64,000 nt of DNA from Arthrobotrys musiformis (GCA_036971715.1 JAVHJL010000011.1:310001-374000), one strand, 5' to 3'; positions 1 to 11,984 are shown, counted from the stretch's first letter. Notes: generated from the letters alone by a model not told the origin. Translations and numbers: made by a program.

Positions 1-1142
1 CCAACCCAGGGACAAATGGTCTCTGATTGTAATAAGTGGTGAGCCTATAAAACATCCCCCAGGCAGTACACATGCATAGTGTATGTGATATGGATAACTG
101 ACATTTTAAGCGAAGGTATTTCGTAAATAACGGTGATACATGTGCCATTATCACAAGCAAGACCGGTGCTACTCAAGCTCAGTTATATGCGTGGAATGGG
201 TCTATAGACAGCGACTGCAGCGGCCTTTGGGCGAATGTCTACGTATGTATTCACCGTATACCAAATATTGAGCTCCAGTTTCTCCGGTTTCTGACATACC
301 AGCGGGAGGCCGTTTAGATATGCATTGGCACGACGAGTGTTACTGTAGCTCCACCAAAATCCACTACCACTACTACTAAGCCCACCACGACTACCATGAA
401 GATTACAACAACTACGGGAAACGGCGTAGCCACCCCCACCCCCTACCAACCTGGGATGACAAAAAGCTGTAAAAAATTCAAGCTGGTGCAAAATGGAGAT
501 ACCTGCGCTGCCATCATCTCAAAATACGGTATCAGCCAGGCCCAGTTCGTCGCATGGAATCCCGCCATCAAAAGCGATTGCTCCGCTCTGTGGGTAGATA
601 ACTGGGTCTGCGTCGAAATTATCGGTATGACCATCACCAAAACGACCAAAACGACAACTAAAGCCACTACTACGGGAAATGGGGTCTCGACTCCTACACC
701 TCACCAAACCGGAATGACAAAGAACTGCAAAGAATTTCGTCAAGTGCAAAGCGGAGATACCTGTGCCTCTATCACTGCTAAGTATGGTATCACGCAAGCG
801 CAGCTTATCTCATGGAATCCGGCCATTAAAAGTGACTGCTCAAGCCTTTGGGCTAAATACTATATCTGCGTCAAGCCCATAGGCTTCAAACCGAACCCGA
901 CGACTACGACGAAAAAACCCACTACGACAAAAGGTAATGGCATCACCACGCCTACTCCCGTTCAGAAAGGGATAACGAAAAAATGCAAAAGCTTTAGACA
1001 AGTGCAAAAGGGGGATACTTGTGCCAGTATCCAAAAGAAATCCAATATCACATTCAAGCAATTCTATAGCTGGAATCCGGCTGTTGGGGCCGAATGCAAG
1101 TCCTTGTGGTCCAAGTATTATGTCTGTGTAGCGGTTTTGTAG
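1..1142 (+). CDS. Multi-LysM domain protein, 5' end outside window
   Basis: Three exons are visible: 1-38 (continuing left of the window), 116-242 and 318-1142. They join in frame across introns of 77 and 75 nt; the second has a GTATGT donor. The part seen carries four LysM modules, each with the GDTC core, a WNP/WNG turn and a C-terminal pair of cysteines. Thr/Lys-rich linkers containing GNGxxTPTP separate them. LysM modules bind chitin and other GlcNAc polymers, so the product is probably a secreted chitin-binding protein (cell-wall shielding or an LysM effector). The signal peptide would lie outside the window. The last three modules share one exon and are alike, which suggests tandem duplication. 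An ATG at 396 is internal, not the true start. Protein family is secure; the role is inferred. Confidence 0.85.
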
Positions 1143-1412
1143 CTGCTCAAAATTATGGAGGCAAAGGAATTTAAAGTAAATCTTTTGTATATAAGGTGGA
1201 CATGAAATTTTTAAAAGGGGCTGTCGTGGAAATTAAGCCCCGAGTCGATACATAGCTAGTGAAACAGCTACGAGAAGAGCGACTAGTACCTCATCTCAAA
1301 TGGTATCGAAAAGGCGTCTCTCTATATATACGTATATATATACCCTTAAAACAAAGGTCATAGCATTGAGGTTTGCCCCCGATCCACCCTCTTAAAGTAT
1401 GTACGCCTGTCT

Positions 1413-3548
1413 CTACCACCATTTTTTATAAGGCTTAAATTCGACATCGTGAGAAAAAAATCTCCCCCAGTTGACATCCTTCAAAATCCTCATATCGGGG
1501 TCCCCTTCAATGATATCTTCGAGTGAAACTCCCTCCCACGAAGAAATCCTATTGTTATTTCCGTATATCGGTCTAAAATTGAAAGGCATCCACTCATCCA
1601 CGCGTCCGGGCATACGTCTCCCGAGCGAGAGGGCCTGTAACTTTGGCCTACAAACCAAACGAGCGGCGACGTGGGGGTTTGTGACACTCGATGCTCCCAC
1701 CGTCTCAACGCCAGATAGTCCTGTACTGATGGTAGGAAATTCCAATTCGGGAAGAGTTGAAAGCAACTCTTTTCGCCACCACAAAACCCACCTAACAGGT
1801 GGCTTTACCTCAACAGATTCGCTTTCTAGGTCTAGCGGCGGCCTGTGGGATTTGGGAATTCGAAGCTCTTCAAAATCAACCGTTGACCTTTGGAGAAGGT
1901 GCAGGGCTTTTAATGATGATGGCAGTTTGAGCGGCTATAATATAAAAATCAATTAAGTCAATATACTGTGGTCTCGCGGATATACTCCCGATAAATAGGG
2001 GGTTTTCTTTTTCTTTGGAAGGGGTAGGAACAGCACCTCTGTAGAGGCAGTTCCGTTCTGCCATCCCTTGGTCGGCGGATAACCTGCAGGTCTAGGAACA
2101 GCCTTTTCTTCAGTGGCAATAATAAGAGTCTCGAGACGTGGCCAGGCCCAAATTTGAAAATCTTCGTTAAGCGATTTTATTGTGGTTTGATTGCTATTCA
2201 GGATATGCAGATGCTGGAGAGAGTTCCTGTGCTGAAAGAAACACATATACCCTGGAAACCTATTCCCGTTTGAAGAATTATCATATACGAGTTCTCGCAG
2301 AGGTGGCGCCGATTGGAGGACTAGTCCATCCTGAGGGGAAACAGTATTTGCTAGACGCAAGCATTGAAGGTTGACGAGCTTCGACACAACGCTAGCAAGC
2401 AGTCTATGGAATCCTAAACCTATATTCCGGTCTCCTTCAAACCTGAAAGCAGTTAAGTTGTTGTAGTCGAATACCCTGTCGAGAAAAGGCAAGTAGAGCC
2501 GTGGTGCAACCATCGATACTATCTCAAAGGTTTTAAGATTTGGTAGTAGGGGATATGTTGACTCATCTCTGTGATGACTGGCTTCTGATAATAAAAAGTC
2601 TAACCATTCAGCCCCTTCGGGTGTCTTTACACCATTCAGATCGTCTTGATATGCTATTACGTCGCATATTCTTAAACTTTGCAATATCTTCGCACTCGGG
2701 AGTACCCAAGACCTCATTGCCGTTTCCATAAGGCTCGTCTCGCCTCTCTCGGGACGAATGAAAATTTTCATCTCAACCGATATATTCCTCAGGTGCCGAA
2801 GAGTGGGAACAGTGTGACTGAGAGCTGAAGGTATCCGAACATTCCGGTAGCTGATTTTAAGGTCCTCTAGTTGGTCTTGGGATTTGAGGAATTCGAGAAA
2901 AGATTCCGCCTCTATGGGGAGCGAGGAGTAGTTGTTCTGGAATCTTTTTCCATGGCCGGGAAATGTTTCAAGTTTTAGAAACTTGGGTCAGCCAGAGTAT
3001 TGGACTACGATTGCGAAGAGCAAACTACAGAGGGCATCTCTATACCGTATCATCCTCAGCTGTCCAGGTCCAATGCCATGAAAAATTCGATTGTACCTTG
3101 GTTTCTGCTGATTTACGACATCGTTCCACGGCCGTTTCGCATGCTCTAGCCAATACTGGTAGCCTACGAACCGCAAATTCTTTATATATTTTACGCCTTG
3201 GTTATTGGGTGAGACTAGGCCAGCGTAGTGTCGCGCACGAAATGAGCCCCCTCCATGGGGAAGCTCGAAATCTCGGTATAAAAGGGGTAAAGCAATATCC
3301 CGGAAGAAGCTGCATGTCTGGGCTAAGTGTGCAGTGTGCACCAGTAGTCTGCTTTCAGCTATTCAAGATTACTATTAGCAAAGTATTCAAGTCCAAGTAG
3401 GTCCTTATCAACTTTATTGTTGAGATCATATCAACTTGTCGATTTCAGGGCTCGAAATTCTTACATATGCATATGTGAATATTTCGTACCATATCTCTAG
3501 TGGCACGACGCCCGTGACCCCCGATAGTTGACGTGGTCGGGAGGACAT
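1413..3548 (-). pseudogene. F-box/LRR-type protein with in-frame stop
   Basis: Reading from ATG at 3548, exons 3548-3436, 3348-1986 and 1934-1413 stay in one frame (666 codons). The second intron is clear: 51 nt, GTATAT donor, TATAG acceptor. The first is weaker (GTTGAT donor). Residues ~15-60 form an F-box-like segment (VPLEIWYEIF ... HLAQTCSFFRDIALPLLYRDF), followed by leucine-rich repeats. F-box proteins act as substrate adaptors of SCF ubiquitin ligases. One TGA at 2990-2988 interrupts the frame, and coding-like sequence continues on both sides. I found no intron of normal length that removes the TGA and keeps the frame. It is either a recently disabled gene or a gene with an intron I cannot place. 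Two paralogs lie at 25-30 kb. Confidence 0.55.
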
Positions 3549-3929
3549 GGTTTCTATAAATCGAGTCCTGTATTTATTGGTATCGTCCACAAATCGGCAG
3601 GTACGTAATGTGATTCGACGGGAGTGATGGTTTGAAGAAGGTTAGCTCGGGGAGCTGCGACATTTAGCTATTTTTAGCCACGTGGGAGAGAGCATATTTC
3701 GAATGCACAGGAAACGCGGGCTAGAACCAGGAGAAAAATATATAGCCCTCTACACAAACCTAGCTTTAGACTATTATGGCTTCATTATTTATTTTACTTC
3801 CAAAAAAGCTTCAATATATATCCGTATTATAAACGATAAAATCAAACTATATATGTCAACGCCTAATACTAATCCCTCAATATGACCATACATATAGATA
3901 TGCGAGATCGAACATCAGATTTTGGAAAT

Positions 3930-5066
3930 TTACTCGGTCGTGGACGTTGAAGCGTCCGCAATTTCGATACCCAAGGACTTGAAGTTCCTGATCAGATGCT
4001 CGCGCAAGCCCATACCCTTCCCCGAATATAGATTCATCGCTGGTGGGAATACACCCTCAGGCTTCAACATCTTCTGGGCCAAAATAGCGTAATCCCTCCG
4101 CGGCAGATCCTTATTCGTCTGGTAGAAATCATCCAGCATCTTGTGGAGGCGATTGTAAAGAGTTTTCGCCTTAACCTCCATTTCCTCAACACGTTTAATG
4201 GACTCCGGGTCACTCAGAAACAGGGCCTTTAAATCGTCGGACTGTTCCATCAGCACCAACTCGAATAAGTGACGAGAGTGCGCCACTCTATCCTTCTGCA
4301 GGTGCAAGTTGGAATACCAGTCGGTCTTGAGCTTGGCCTTCATTCCATCAGTGAACCACAATACCCAGCCCTCCACGCCGGTTTTGGTGCGAGCTTCGTC
4401 AACCCATGCCTGCGATATTTTCTCCGCGAATGTATCCACTAGAAACCTCGCCGGAATGTCGATATCTTTCTGCGGTAGGTAGGAACCGTCTTTTAAGGAA
4501 CGAACATTCAAGATGCGAAGCTCCTTTTCGTCGTATCCCAGTACAATCCGATTTGTCGGTGCAGTGTACTCCATATTGACGGTGAATCCTAGTTCCGTCA
4601 TCCGGCGGCATGTACCCAAAAGCGGCTCGTATTCCGGGGTACACAGCAGATTCCACGAATCCTTCGCCTGCTGGGAGGTTAGGGAGGTTTTAGACTTAAG
4701 AATAAAATCCCCGCCCCCTACTGCTACAGTAGAAATTAGGGAACCATCGCGCTTGTCATCCACGCGGACCACTTTGGACCAGTCGAGGTCCAGGGTCATT
4801 GGGTTTTCGCCAACATTGAAAAACTTCTCCATTGGTATGCAAACCAGTACCGCGTTGAAGTTGGGGTCTGATGTATCGACGCCTGATGGGCCTAACCGGA
4901 AAGTATGACCACGGCACTCCAGAGCGCCCGGTAACAAAAAATCCGAGTAGGATCCTAGCCGGTAAGAGAATACACGGAAGGTCGCCCCATCGTAATTGTG
5001 GTCAACATAATAGAAAGCGTCATTTGAAGAGCAAAGGCTCATAAGATCTTTGAATAGAGTTTCCAT
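3930..5066 (-). CDS. T4 RNA ligase 1 (Rnl1)-type RNA ligase
   Basis: This is a single-exon gene for a protein of 378 aa when started at the ATG at 5066. An upstream in-frame ATG at 5111 adds 15 hydrophobic residues; the inner start matches the N-terminus of T4 Rnl1 (374 aa) far better. All nucleotidyltransferase motifs of the Rnl1 family are visible: motif I KRDGSL with nucleophile Lys105, motif III near Glu166 followed by PTNRIVLGY, motif IV VEGWV with Glu232, and motif V with Lys245 and Lys247 before TDWY. The N-terminal SYSDxLLPxALECRG block and PMEKFFN are also present. The family joins 5'-phosphate and 3'-OH RNA ends through AMP intermediates, typically repairing cleaved tRNA anticodon loops. 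The kinase and phosphodiesterase parts of fungal Trl1 are absent. The substrate here is unknown. No intron, full length, no frame damage. Confidence 0.9.
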   Translation of the reverse strand: METLFKDLMSLCSSNDAFYYVDHNYDGATFRVFSYRLGSYSDFLLPGALECRGHTFRLGPSGVDTSDPNFNAVLVCIPMEKFFNVGENPMTLDLDWSKVVRVDDKRDGSLISTVAVGGGDFILKSKTSLTSQQAKDSWNLLCTPEYEPLLGTCRRMTELGFTVNMEYTAPTNRIVLGYDEKELRILNVRSLKDGSYLPQKDIDIPARFLVDTFAEKISQAWVDEARTKTGVEGWVLWFTDGMKAKLKTDWYSNLHLQKDRVAHSRHLFELVLMEQSDDLKALFLSDPESIKRVEEMEVKAKTLYNRLHKMLDDFYQTNKDLPRRDYAILAQKMLKPEGVFPPAMNLYSGKGMGLREHLIRNFKSLGIEIADASTSTTE

Positions 5067-7288
5067 ATTGTAAATTATATATAAAGTAGAGAAATATAAA
5101 ATGTTTGCCAATATATGGCGAGATTGCGATTTGAATATTAGTTATAATTATACCGTGGGTGGGAAAGGTGAAATAGAAGTGTGGAAATAAATCTTAATCC
5201 GAACTATTTAAGTCGTTAGAAAAGATCTGACTCACTGTTTACTTTAATATGGAGGCGCAGATGCGACGGCCATCGCAGGTTCAATCCAACAGTTCGATTG
5301 CAATTGGGCCCAGCTAGCTTGCAGCTTCATGCCTAGCAGAAAATCTGGCATGCATTCATAAACGTGGTCTTGCGGCACAAACGTTCACAGCCCACCCAAT
5401 CTAACCTAGTTTAGAAGTGTGTAAAAAGTCGCTTTCAGAGATTCCATTTACAGATTCGGAATAGACAACGGACCGCCTTTGTTAGTATATCGATAGTTTC
5501 TATACATGCTTCTCTGAAGCGAGAAGGAGTAATACACCCTTCTCTTTGCCTCCTGTGCCGCCCACATCAATTGGCATTGAATATGTTCGAAAGTGCTAGG
5601 AAGTTGTTCTGTGGTATTTTCAACACTTCGACTCATTGAAATCCAAAAAGTGACAATGGGTAAGCTGACAAGACCTGTTTGATAATCCTGTGCAATTGGA
5701 ACCCTAGAATTTGGCCGAATTGAGAATGACCCTAGCTTTGTTTTCACGCAATTGGGCAGGCGCTTGAATTATGAAAGTACGAAAAGCCTCTTCTCGAGGC
5801 GAAGAAAGACTCATATGATCTAGCTTAGCTGGCTGTAAGGCGCGTTGTTCAGCCTCCCAAGGCAGCTCAATTGACTATGCATTGATCGATCCCAACTTAC
5901 TTGGCACTGTCAGCTGTTGACAAGCTAATAACAGGGCGTTGGAAACCTTCCCATTAGGATCGAAGATAAAGGATAATAATATATAATGGTAGACCAATTG
6001 GCCAATCGATTTTGAATACCATCCAGAAGCCCGAAGCGACGTCGACCCTCCTCTCATAATAGACCAATGCAATGTGTATCGACCTGCGGAGCCATAATAT
6101 CCCAAGCTAGGATACCGACCAGCTAAGCGAGGCCCTATTCTCAGCCACTATCCTCGTGTTACATATGGCTTTCGATCCTTCGAATTCGACACATCTGTAG
6201 AATATAATATACCTGTTGGATGCTTAAGAGCTTGCCTAGGCCATAGGTATACAGTCTGGGTGCCAATGTAGGGCATATGCATATGCCGACAGTATTCTTC
6301 ATGCGCGAATTCGAAATCCTCGTCCGACGTAGTTGCACGAGACTGCAGTCTAGTCAGGCTGTGCAGGCTGCACTCTTCAATAAAATTTTAAAATAAGGAG
6401 GAATGTTTATATTTAAAATCGTAGAAAATCGCAGAAAACCTCAAGGGATCCTCAGCATGGATACTCGCCATAGAGATGGCGAATTCCCGCAAGGTACTTA
6501 GATATATTATGGCGGCAAAATTGCGATTCCGAAAATCCCATCAAGGCGTTAATTATGTAATTATGGGCCAGGATGAGAAACGTACCCAGGTGAATACCCA
6601 TAATAAATATCCAGAGACGTAGCCGCCTGCTTGAGTACAGACTGAGCATTTGAACCAAACATACGTACACCCATGCAACCCGATTATCTTGAGCTATCGC
6701 AAGATCAAGGCAGGCCGATAAGCCACTGTCATCAAACTCCGTCGTGGTGCTGTCCTGCTGACTAACTCCTTTAACTCCGGGACTACTGTCAGCCAGCCGC
6801 ATGTGTGTGTTAGTAATCGATGTTTGGATGCAACGCATTCCTTGCCCAAAGTCACACAACTCCGAATCGATATTGATTGCTGAAAGCGGTAAAGTTGGAG
6901 GGATTCGGCTTCGAAGCTAAGAAGCTTCATGGATTCAAGGGTGGTCGGCGATTTCGACGGCAGGATTCGCGTGTAGAGCCGCTATGGCTTATAAAAGGGC
7001 CCGTATGGCCGTAGTTTAGGCCTTTTTGCTACACATTCAGATCTACAGATACGTACATATATTACCTTATATTCAACAATATTCAAATATTCAAATCCAT
7101 CCGCGCAACTACACACACATCGCATCGCACAACTAGTCTTATCTTCAACCTCAAGCTACAAAATCCACAACTACATCTATATTGGTCTCATCCCCAGCCG
7201 CAGTCTACAAAGATCACCATTCTCATTCCTCGACGGTAAAAGAAAGAGGAAGAACACGAAGAATCAATTCGAAGCGGAAATCGCAAAG
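5067..7288. other. Gene-poor spacer
   Basis: No convincing gene is seen. Minus-strand ORFs at 6859-6452 (135 codons, with a hydrophobic stretch that could span a membrane), 6105-5875 and 5747-5448 do not join into a model I can defend. A 16-bp perfect palindrome GGCATATGCATATGCC lies at 6272-6287. The last ~300 bp is the promoter and leader of the SDR-like gene. Confidence 0.4.
6990..6997 (+). promoter_or_regulatory. TATA box of the SDR-like gene
   Basis: TATAAAAG is the only good TATA element upstream of the ATG at 7289. A pyrimidine/CA-rich stretch without stable ORFs follows, as expected for a 5' leader of about 250 nt. Inferred from position and sequence only. Confidence 0.45.
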
Positions 7289-8017
7289 ATGTCGCACATA
7301 ATCCTCACAGGCGCCACGGGCCTCGCCGGCTCCGCAATCCTTCAACAGGCTCTATCCTCTCCCTCGATCTCAAAAGTCTCCATCCTCTCTCGAAGACCCG
7401 TCGCAGCCGCAGACGGCAACCCAAAAGCCAACGTCATCATCCACAAGGATTTCACTTCCTACCCTCCAGAACTTTTGACCCAACTTTCCGGCGCCAGCGC
7501 ATGCATCTGGGCGCAAGGGATCTCTAGTGTTGGAATGAAGGAGGATGACTACACTGTAATCACGAAAGGATACCCCCTAGCTGCGGCAGAGGCATTCAAG
7601 GAGTTCCCCGTTGATGGGAAATTCAAATTTGTCTATATTTCCGGCATGGGCGCGGATCAGACCGGGAAAGCCAGGCAGATGTTTGGAAGAGTCAAGGGTG
7701 ATGCTGAGAAGTCACTTCTTGAGATCGCGTCGGGAAAGCCCACATTTTCGGTTTACAACCTTCGACCGGCAGCAATTGATCCAGGCAAGAACTGGACTGT
7801 GGAAAGAAAGCAAAGCTTCTTTGAAAAGGCCTTTTTCGCGTGGGGGGCACCCCTCTTGAGACCTTTCATTCCTTCCATCTTTATCACGACAGAGAAACTC
7901 GCCGAGGCATCGGTAGCTCTAGCCCTAGGGGATGGTGGAAAGTTGACAGGAGAAGGCGTTAACTCAGATGGATTTACGATCGAGAATACTGGTATCCGAA
8001 GATTGGCTGGGCTTTAA
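7289..8017 (+). CDS. NAD(P)-binding SDR-like protein (epimerase-type fold)
   Basis: Single exon, 242 aa. The N-terminus has the Rossmann motif TGATGLAG directly after a hydrophobic beta strand, as in atypical short-chain dehydrogenases (the NmrA/HTATIP2-like group). A YISGMGAD segment at ~115-122 and an NLRPAAIDPG segment at ~177-186 match the conserved beta-strand ends of that group. No classical YxxxK pair stands out, so it may be a redox sensor or reductase rather than a typical dehydrogenase. In fungi such proteins are commonly annotated as nucleoside-diphosphate-sugar epimerases; the substrate cannot be read from sequence. The start is the first ATG after the TATA box, in a good context (GCAAAGATGTC). 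Confidence 0.8.
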   Translation: MSHIILTGATGLAGSAILQQALSSPSISKVSILSRRPVAAADGNPKANVIIHKDFTSYPPELLTQLSGASACIWAQGISSVGMKEDDYTVITKGYPLAAAEAFKEFPVDGKFKFVYISGMGADQTGKARQMFGRVKGDAEKSLLEIASGKPTFSVYNLRPAAIDPGKNWTVERKQSFFEKAFFAWGAPLLRPFIPSIFITTEKLAEASVALALGDGGKLTGEGVNSDGFTIENTGIRRLAGL

Positions 8018-8256
8018 AAATTATTAGCTACCACTTTTCGCCTATCCTCTACCGCTCAGTAACAGAGCGTTTCAATACAATAATATCCTTTACCTTGATA
8101 CCTTTGCACTGTTGCCGATTTTTCCTTCGACAGAGTGAAAAGCAGCTGAGAGAGCCTAACAGACTGGAGAGGACATTTGGCTTGTAAGCCAGAGCGGCCG
8201 AAGGGGGGGATATCTTGTTACACTAGACGTACATAATTCTAATTATAATACTATCC

Positions 8257-10275
8257 TCAAGCATCTAAGTAAACTACTTCGAGTTGATCAGATTTTGTCT
8301 CCCACGCATTTAGATCCCGTCCCTCTTGATCCCCAGTACCGCTTTCATTCGACGACGGCGGATTTGAAGAGTCCCGACTGGAATATGGAACATCAACTGT
8401 CTTATGTTGTTGGAACGGCCCATTCCAGCCTTCGTCGGAACAGAAAACATCCCTATACCTCTTACCGTGAGCTGAGATTTGGACGGGGACGTGTTTCATA
8501 TCTGATTGTATATTTTTATTAGTTTGTATTGTAAAGCTGGAGGTATCATTCAGAGATCGTCACTTACCACACCTCCGCCAACAATTATCTTCCGGCCTTC
8601 TATCAATATCAGATCTCCATTCTCCGGAAACCGGATCCTTGAAAAAAGGAAGAGATGTCCAGATCTCCCCAACAGCCCGAGACATCTTGTCCTTAATCCT
8701 CTCCTTCGCAATCCCAAGAATAATCTTTAAATTGGGAAAATCTTGAGTGGCAACGTGAATTGCATCGTTGACAAAGTCGAGAAATGGATTGTACTTGAAA
8801 ATATCGACCCTCAATGATTCCAATTGCCGCGGGAACATAAAGGTAAAATACGATTCCCCAGCACTCGCGCGCGCCTTATAACTGTCGCGTGTATCCTTTC
8901 CATAGAAAAGGTCCACACGACGTAGATTTTCGAAGCCTCTTAGTGATGGAATGTTGGGTTGCGGTGCATTTAGCCACGAAATACGTATGGTCAAGGCCTC
9001 GAGCGTCTCGATCTGGCCCTGAAGTATTTTTGTCAAACAGTCTGAATATGCAACGTTTGGGAGTTCGACGCTACGGCTGACGAACTGAACGCTCGGGAAG
9101 AGATTGACCTCAAGATTACGGATGCCCTTAGCTCTTTGGAGTAATGGAATAAGCGGTTCGTACGGATCCACGGGCGTTTCGTCCAGCCAGAGAAGCAAGT
9201 CCCTTATAAAAAGCGGATCCTCATTTTCGGGATCCGAGCCGGTTCTAGACGGATCGTAGTTGATACCTGTCTCGTATCCAGCGACTCGGTGGTCTAGTGC
9301 CTCGTAACCCTTATAATCCTGGTCGATCTCCTGTTCTATCGTTCTAGCCAAGGTACCTTCGGTCCGGACACGGAAGGGAATTGATACTTTGTACTCGCTC
9401 TCCGTCGAACCCTCAGATACACTATATTCATAGCCGTGCTCTGAGCTATCGGGTGTCTCATCCGAGTCCATTTGGCTAGAAAACAGAGGCTCAGGCCTAA
9501 TTTTGGGGGCACCGTTTGTGCTTCCAAAGCGAGAGTCGATTCCAACTTTCGAGATTCCCAGCTTTAGAAATCGTTCCAAAAGAAGATAATTCGCCATAGC
9601 CAAATCGACCAACCTCGTTGTTGCCACCCTTTCAAGCTGAAATGGAGGGTCGAAATGGTGCAATGTAGTCAGCATAAAGCGGGAGCTCATCGCATTGATA
9701 GCACACGAAAGCTCTATTTCTCGAAGTTCCTTCAGTTGATATAGGAGTATCGTAGCCAGCGTTGCGATTCCGTATTCCTCCAGCTGGGTTTCAAAGAACT
9801 GGAACACCTCGATTCCTTCTTCTGCTTTCCGCCTCAGATGCCCCCGGAGCTCTTCTAATTGCGTTTGGATAATTTCATTGTCCGTGTCCGCCAATTTCAA
9901 CCAATATCCATTCTCAGCTCGCAAACGAAACGTCGCAACTTTGACAAACTCAACCAGAGGGTCCGTAAATGTGTAGTTAACGATACTAAGCATAGTATCA
10001 GGATATTGGATTTCCTCGTCAAACCAAATTCGACGGTTGATCATCGGGTAAGCGACATTCCTCAAGCGGGTGCATGTTTGCGATAGGGAGTTAAGATGCC
10101 TGCTACGCTTTTCGGAACCTGTGGGTAGTAGCTCTTTTGCTATCATTTGGATAATCTCGGTGGGCAGGTCTGTAATCAAATGTCCATGCTCTGACCTTAG
10201 GTGATAGCCACTGGGAGGGTCACAGCTCGGCTGAAGCGCAGATTGGGCGGGAACGTCGATATCCATCTTGCACAA
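8257..10275 (-). CDS. F-box domain protein
   Basis: Exons 10275-8568 and 8501-8257 are separated by a 66-nt intron (GTAAGT donor, CAATCAG acceptor). Splicing replaces a stop just past the donor with about 81 more residues, giving 650 aa. The F-box is at ~residues 34-80 (ITDLPTEIIQMIAKELL ... SLSQTCTRLRNVAYP). After it comes a long region of leucine-spaced helices and strands that could be LRR-like, interrupted by an acidic Ser/Asp-rich segment around 265-300. It probably recruits a substrate to an SCF ubiquitin ligase; the substrate is unknown. It differs in layout from the three F-box/LRR genes elsewhere in the window: its F-box is not split by an intron. Confidence 0.8.
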
Positions 10276-10608
10276 AGTCGAAAATGAACGTTAAGGCCTG
10301 AATCGGCCCGTAGGGATAGAATTATAGTTATTTAAATCGATGAGAAGGCGAAGGAGGCCCTTTTGCACATTGACGCGTTCAATTGAGATGCATTTAATCC
10401 CCGTAGCAGCTTGCATAACTAAAGTGCATATGCAGCTGCATTTCGGCTGTAACGAAGCCTATATTTCTTGGCACGTGGTATTCTGGCAGTCAACACAGCT
10501 TGCATTGCATTGCACTGCAAAACACTCTTAGGACAGTCAGCCCAGGCTATCTTGATGCATGATGAAAATTATATCCATACGAGGCTAAATACAAGTCTAA
10601 TCTATGGC
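10276..10608. other. Intergenic spacer between F-box gene and ACR3
   Basis: Contains the promoter of the F-box gene and the 3' end of ACR3. Short CATTGCATTGCACTGCA-like repeats occur near 10503-10519. Nothing else is seen. Confidence 0.4.
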
Positions 10609-11984
10609 CTAATCTTTCCAATTCCATCTCTTTCCGATAAATCTCACTAGATACACGAGTCCTATTAAAACCGGCACTTCAATAAGCGGACCCACCGTCG
10701 ACGCCAGTGCCTGGTCGCTATCCGGGCCGAAAGTCGCAACAGCCACCGCTATCGCTAACTCAAAATTATTGCTCGCAGCTGTGAAGCTTTGCGTTACGCT
10801 TAGCTTGTATCCAAACCCAAGTCGATGCGTCACGGTAAGTGTGACGACGAAGATAACGACAAAATAGACAACCAGCGGCGCCGCGACTCTAACGACCGAG
10901 ACAATCTGGTGAACGACTTGGCGGCCTTGTGAAGCAAACAATATAAGAATCGTGTATAGTAAGCCAATTAATGACCACGGTGATAGCCATTTCATAAAAA
11001 CTTCATATCTTGACGGGCCGAAAAAGTGGCGGATAGCCAAGCGGGTTAAGACCGCCGCGCCCAACGGTATACCCAGGAACACGGCTACGTTGGTCGCAAC
11101 TGCTGAGTACGAAACTTTAAATTCATCCGCATCGCCGATCAGGTTGATGAATAGAACAGCTAAAGGCGCGAATAGGGCAATCTGGAGTACCGAGTTGATG
11201 ACTACCAGAATAGCACAGTAGTTTGAGTCTCCGGCGGCGAGCCCGTTCCAGATCAAAACCTACAAAAGGACATCCGCGTGTTAGTCGAAATTCGACAAGG
11301 ATAGTATCTGTTCGCGACCATGCACCGATAATATGAAACAAATTGGGCGATGATTCACTAACCATAGCGATGCACCTGCCCAACCCAACCAGTATCAATC
11401 CGTTCCGTAGCTCGCTTTTGTCAGGTAGGAAAGCCCATGCTAATCCAAGCTAAAATCGAATCAATCTTGTTAGTATGTCATTTCCTTAAATATGAAGGAG
11501 CCCAAGGCCCTGCGACAGAAATTACGTACCATTAAGAGAGGAGCAGCAATCCAGTTAACCAAGAGACTGAACCCAATCTGAATCCACAACTCCCTTTTAC
11601 TGAAAGCAAGGTGCAACACCTCATATTGAACTTTACATAGAATTGGGTACATCATAACGAGCAGTCCGATTGCTAGCCAAATCTCCTATCAGCAGCCTTT
11701 CCTTTATTTGAAATAAGTTCTTGGATAAGCAATTTACCTATTGGTAGAGACACTCCCACAAATTTACCTTGGTGGAGTGTACGCTCGATACCATCGACAA
11801 AGTTCCCCAGTACGACACCGATAATCATAGCCAACAGTATCCATATCGCGAGGTAGCGGTCGAGAAAACCTAAAGATTGGAATGCCGATGTTCTCGTGCT
11901 CTCTTCAGATTTAGATTCAACATTTTGGCCTTCGAGGGCCCCGTTTGTTTCGAACGTCTCAGGAGAATCAGTTCGTGCCCCCAT
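10609..11984 (-). CDS. ACR3: Arsenite efflux transporter, ACR3 family
   Basis: Four exons (11984-11738, 11672-11530, 11449-11363, 11259-10609) join in frame into 375 aa. Intron 2 carries a perfect branch site (ATACTAACA). The protein has about ten hydrophobic membrane segments and ACR3 signatures: FLDRYLAIWILLAM at the first helix, SLPIAIGLLVMMYP, and GLGRCIAMV with the conserved cysteine (Cys156) implicated in As(III) transport, then VLIWNGLAAGD. ACR3 proteins export arsenite through the plasma membrane by proton antiport. No arsenate reductase or regulator lies next to it, so it is not in an ars cluster here. Length matches fungal ACR3. Identification is firm. Confidence 0.93.

Noticed and set aside
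396..398. ATG as start of the LysM gene
   Set aside because: An upstream LysM module joins in frame across two good introns.
2982..3028. 47-nt intron that would remove the TGA at 2988-2990
   Set aside because: Donor and acceptor phases do not match: splicing gives a new stop within four codons.
3363..3465. F-box gene exon 1 ending at the GTAAGA donor (3464)
   Set aside because: The donor is in phase 0, but no acceptor in the same phase leads into the F-box frame; the GTTGAT donor further on fits.
5276..5300. tRNA B-box-like GGTTCAATCC
   Set aside because: No acceptor stem, anticodon arm or A-box at the right distance.
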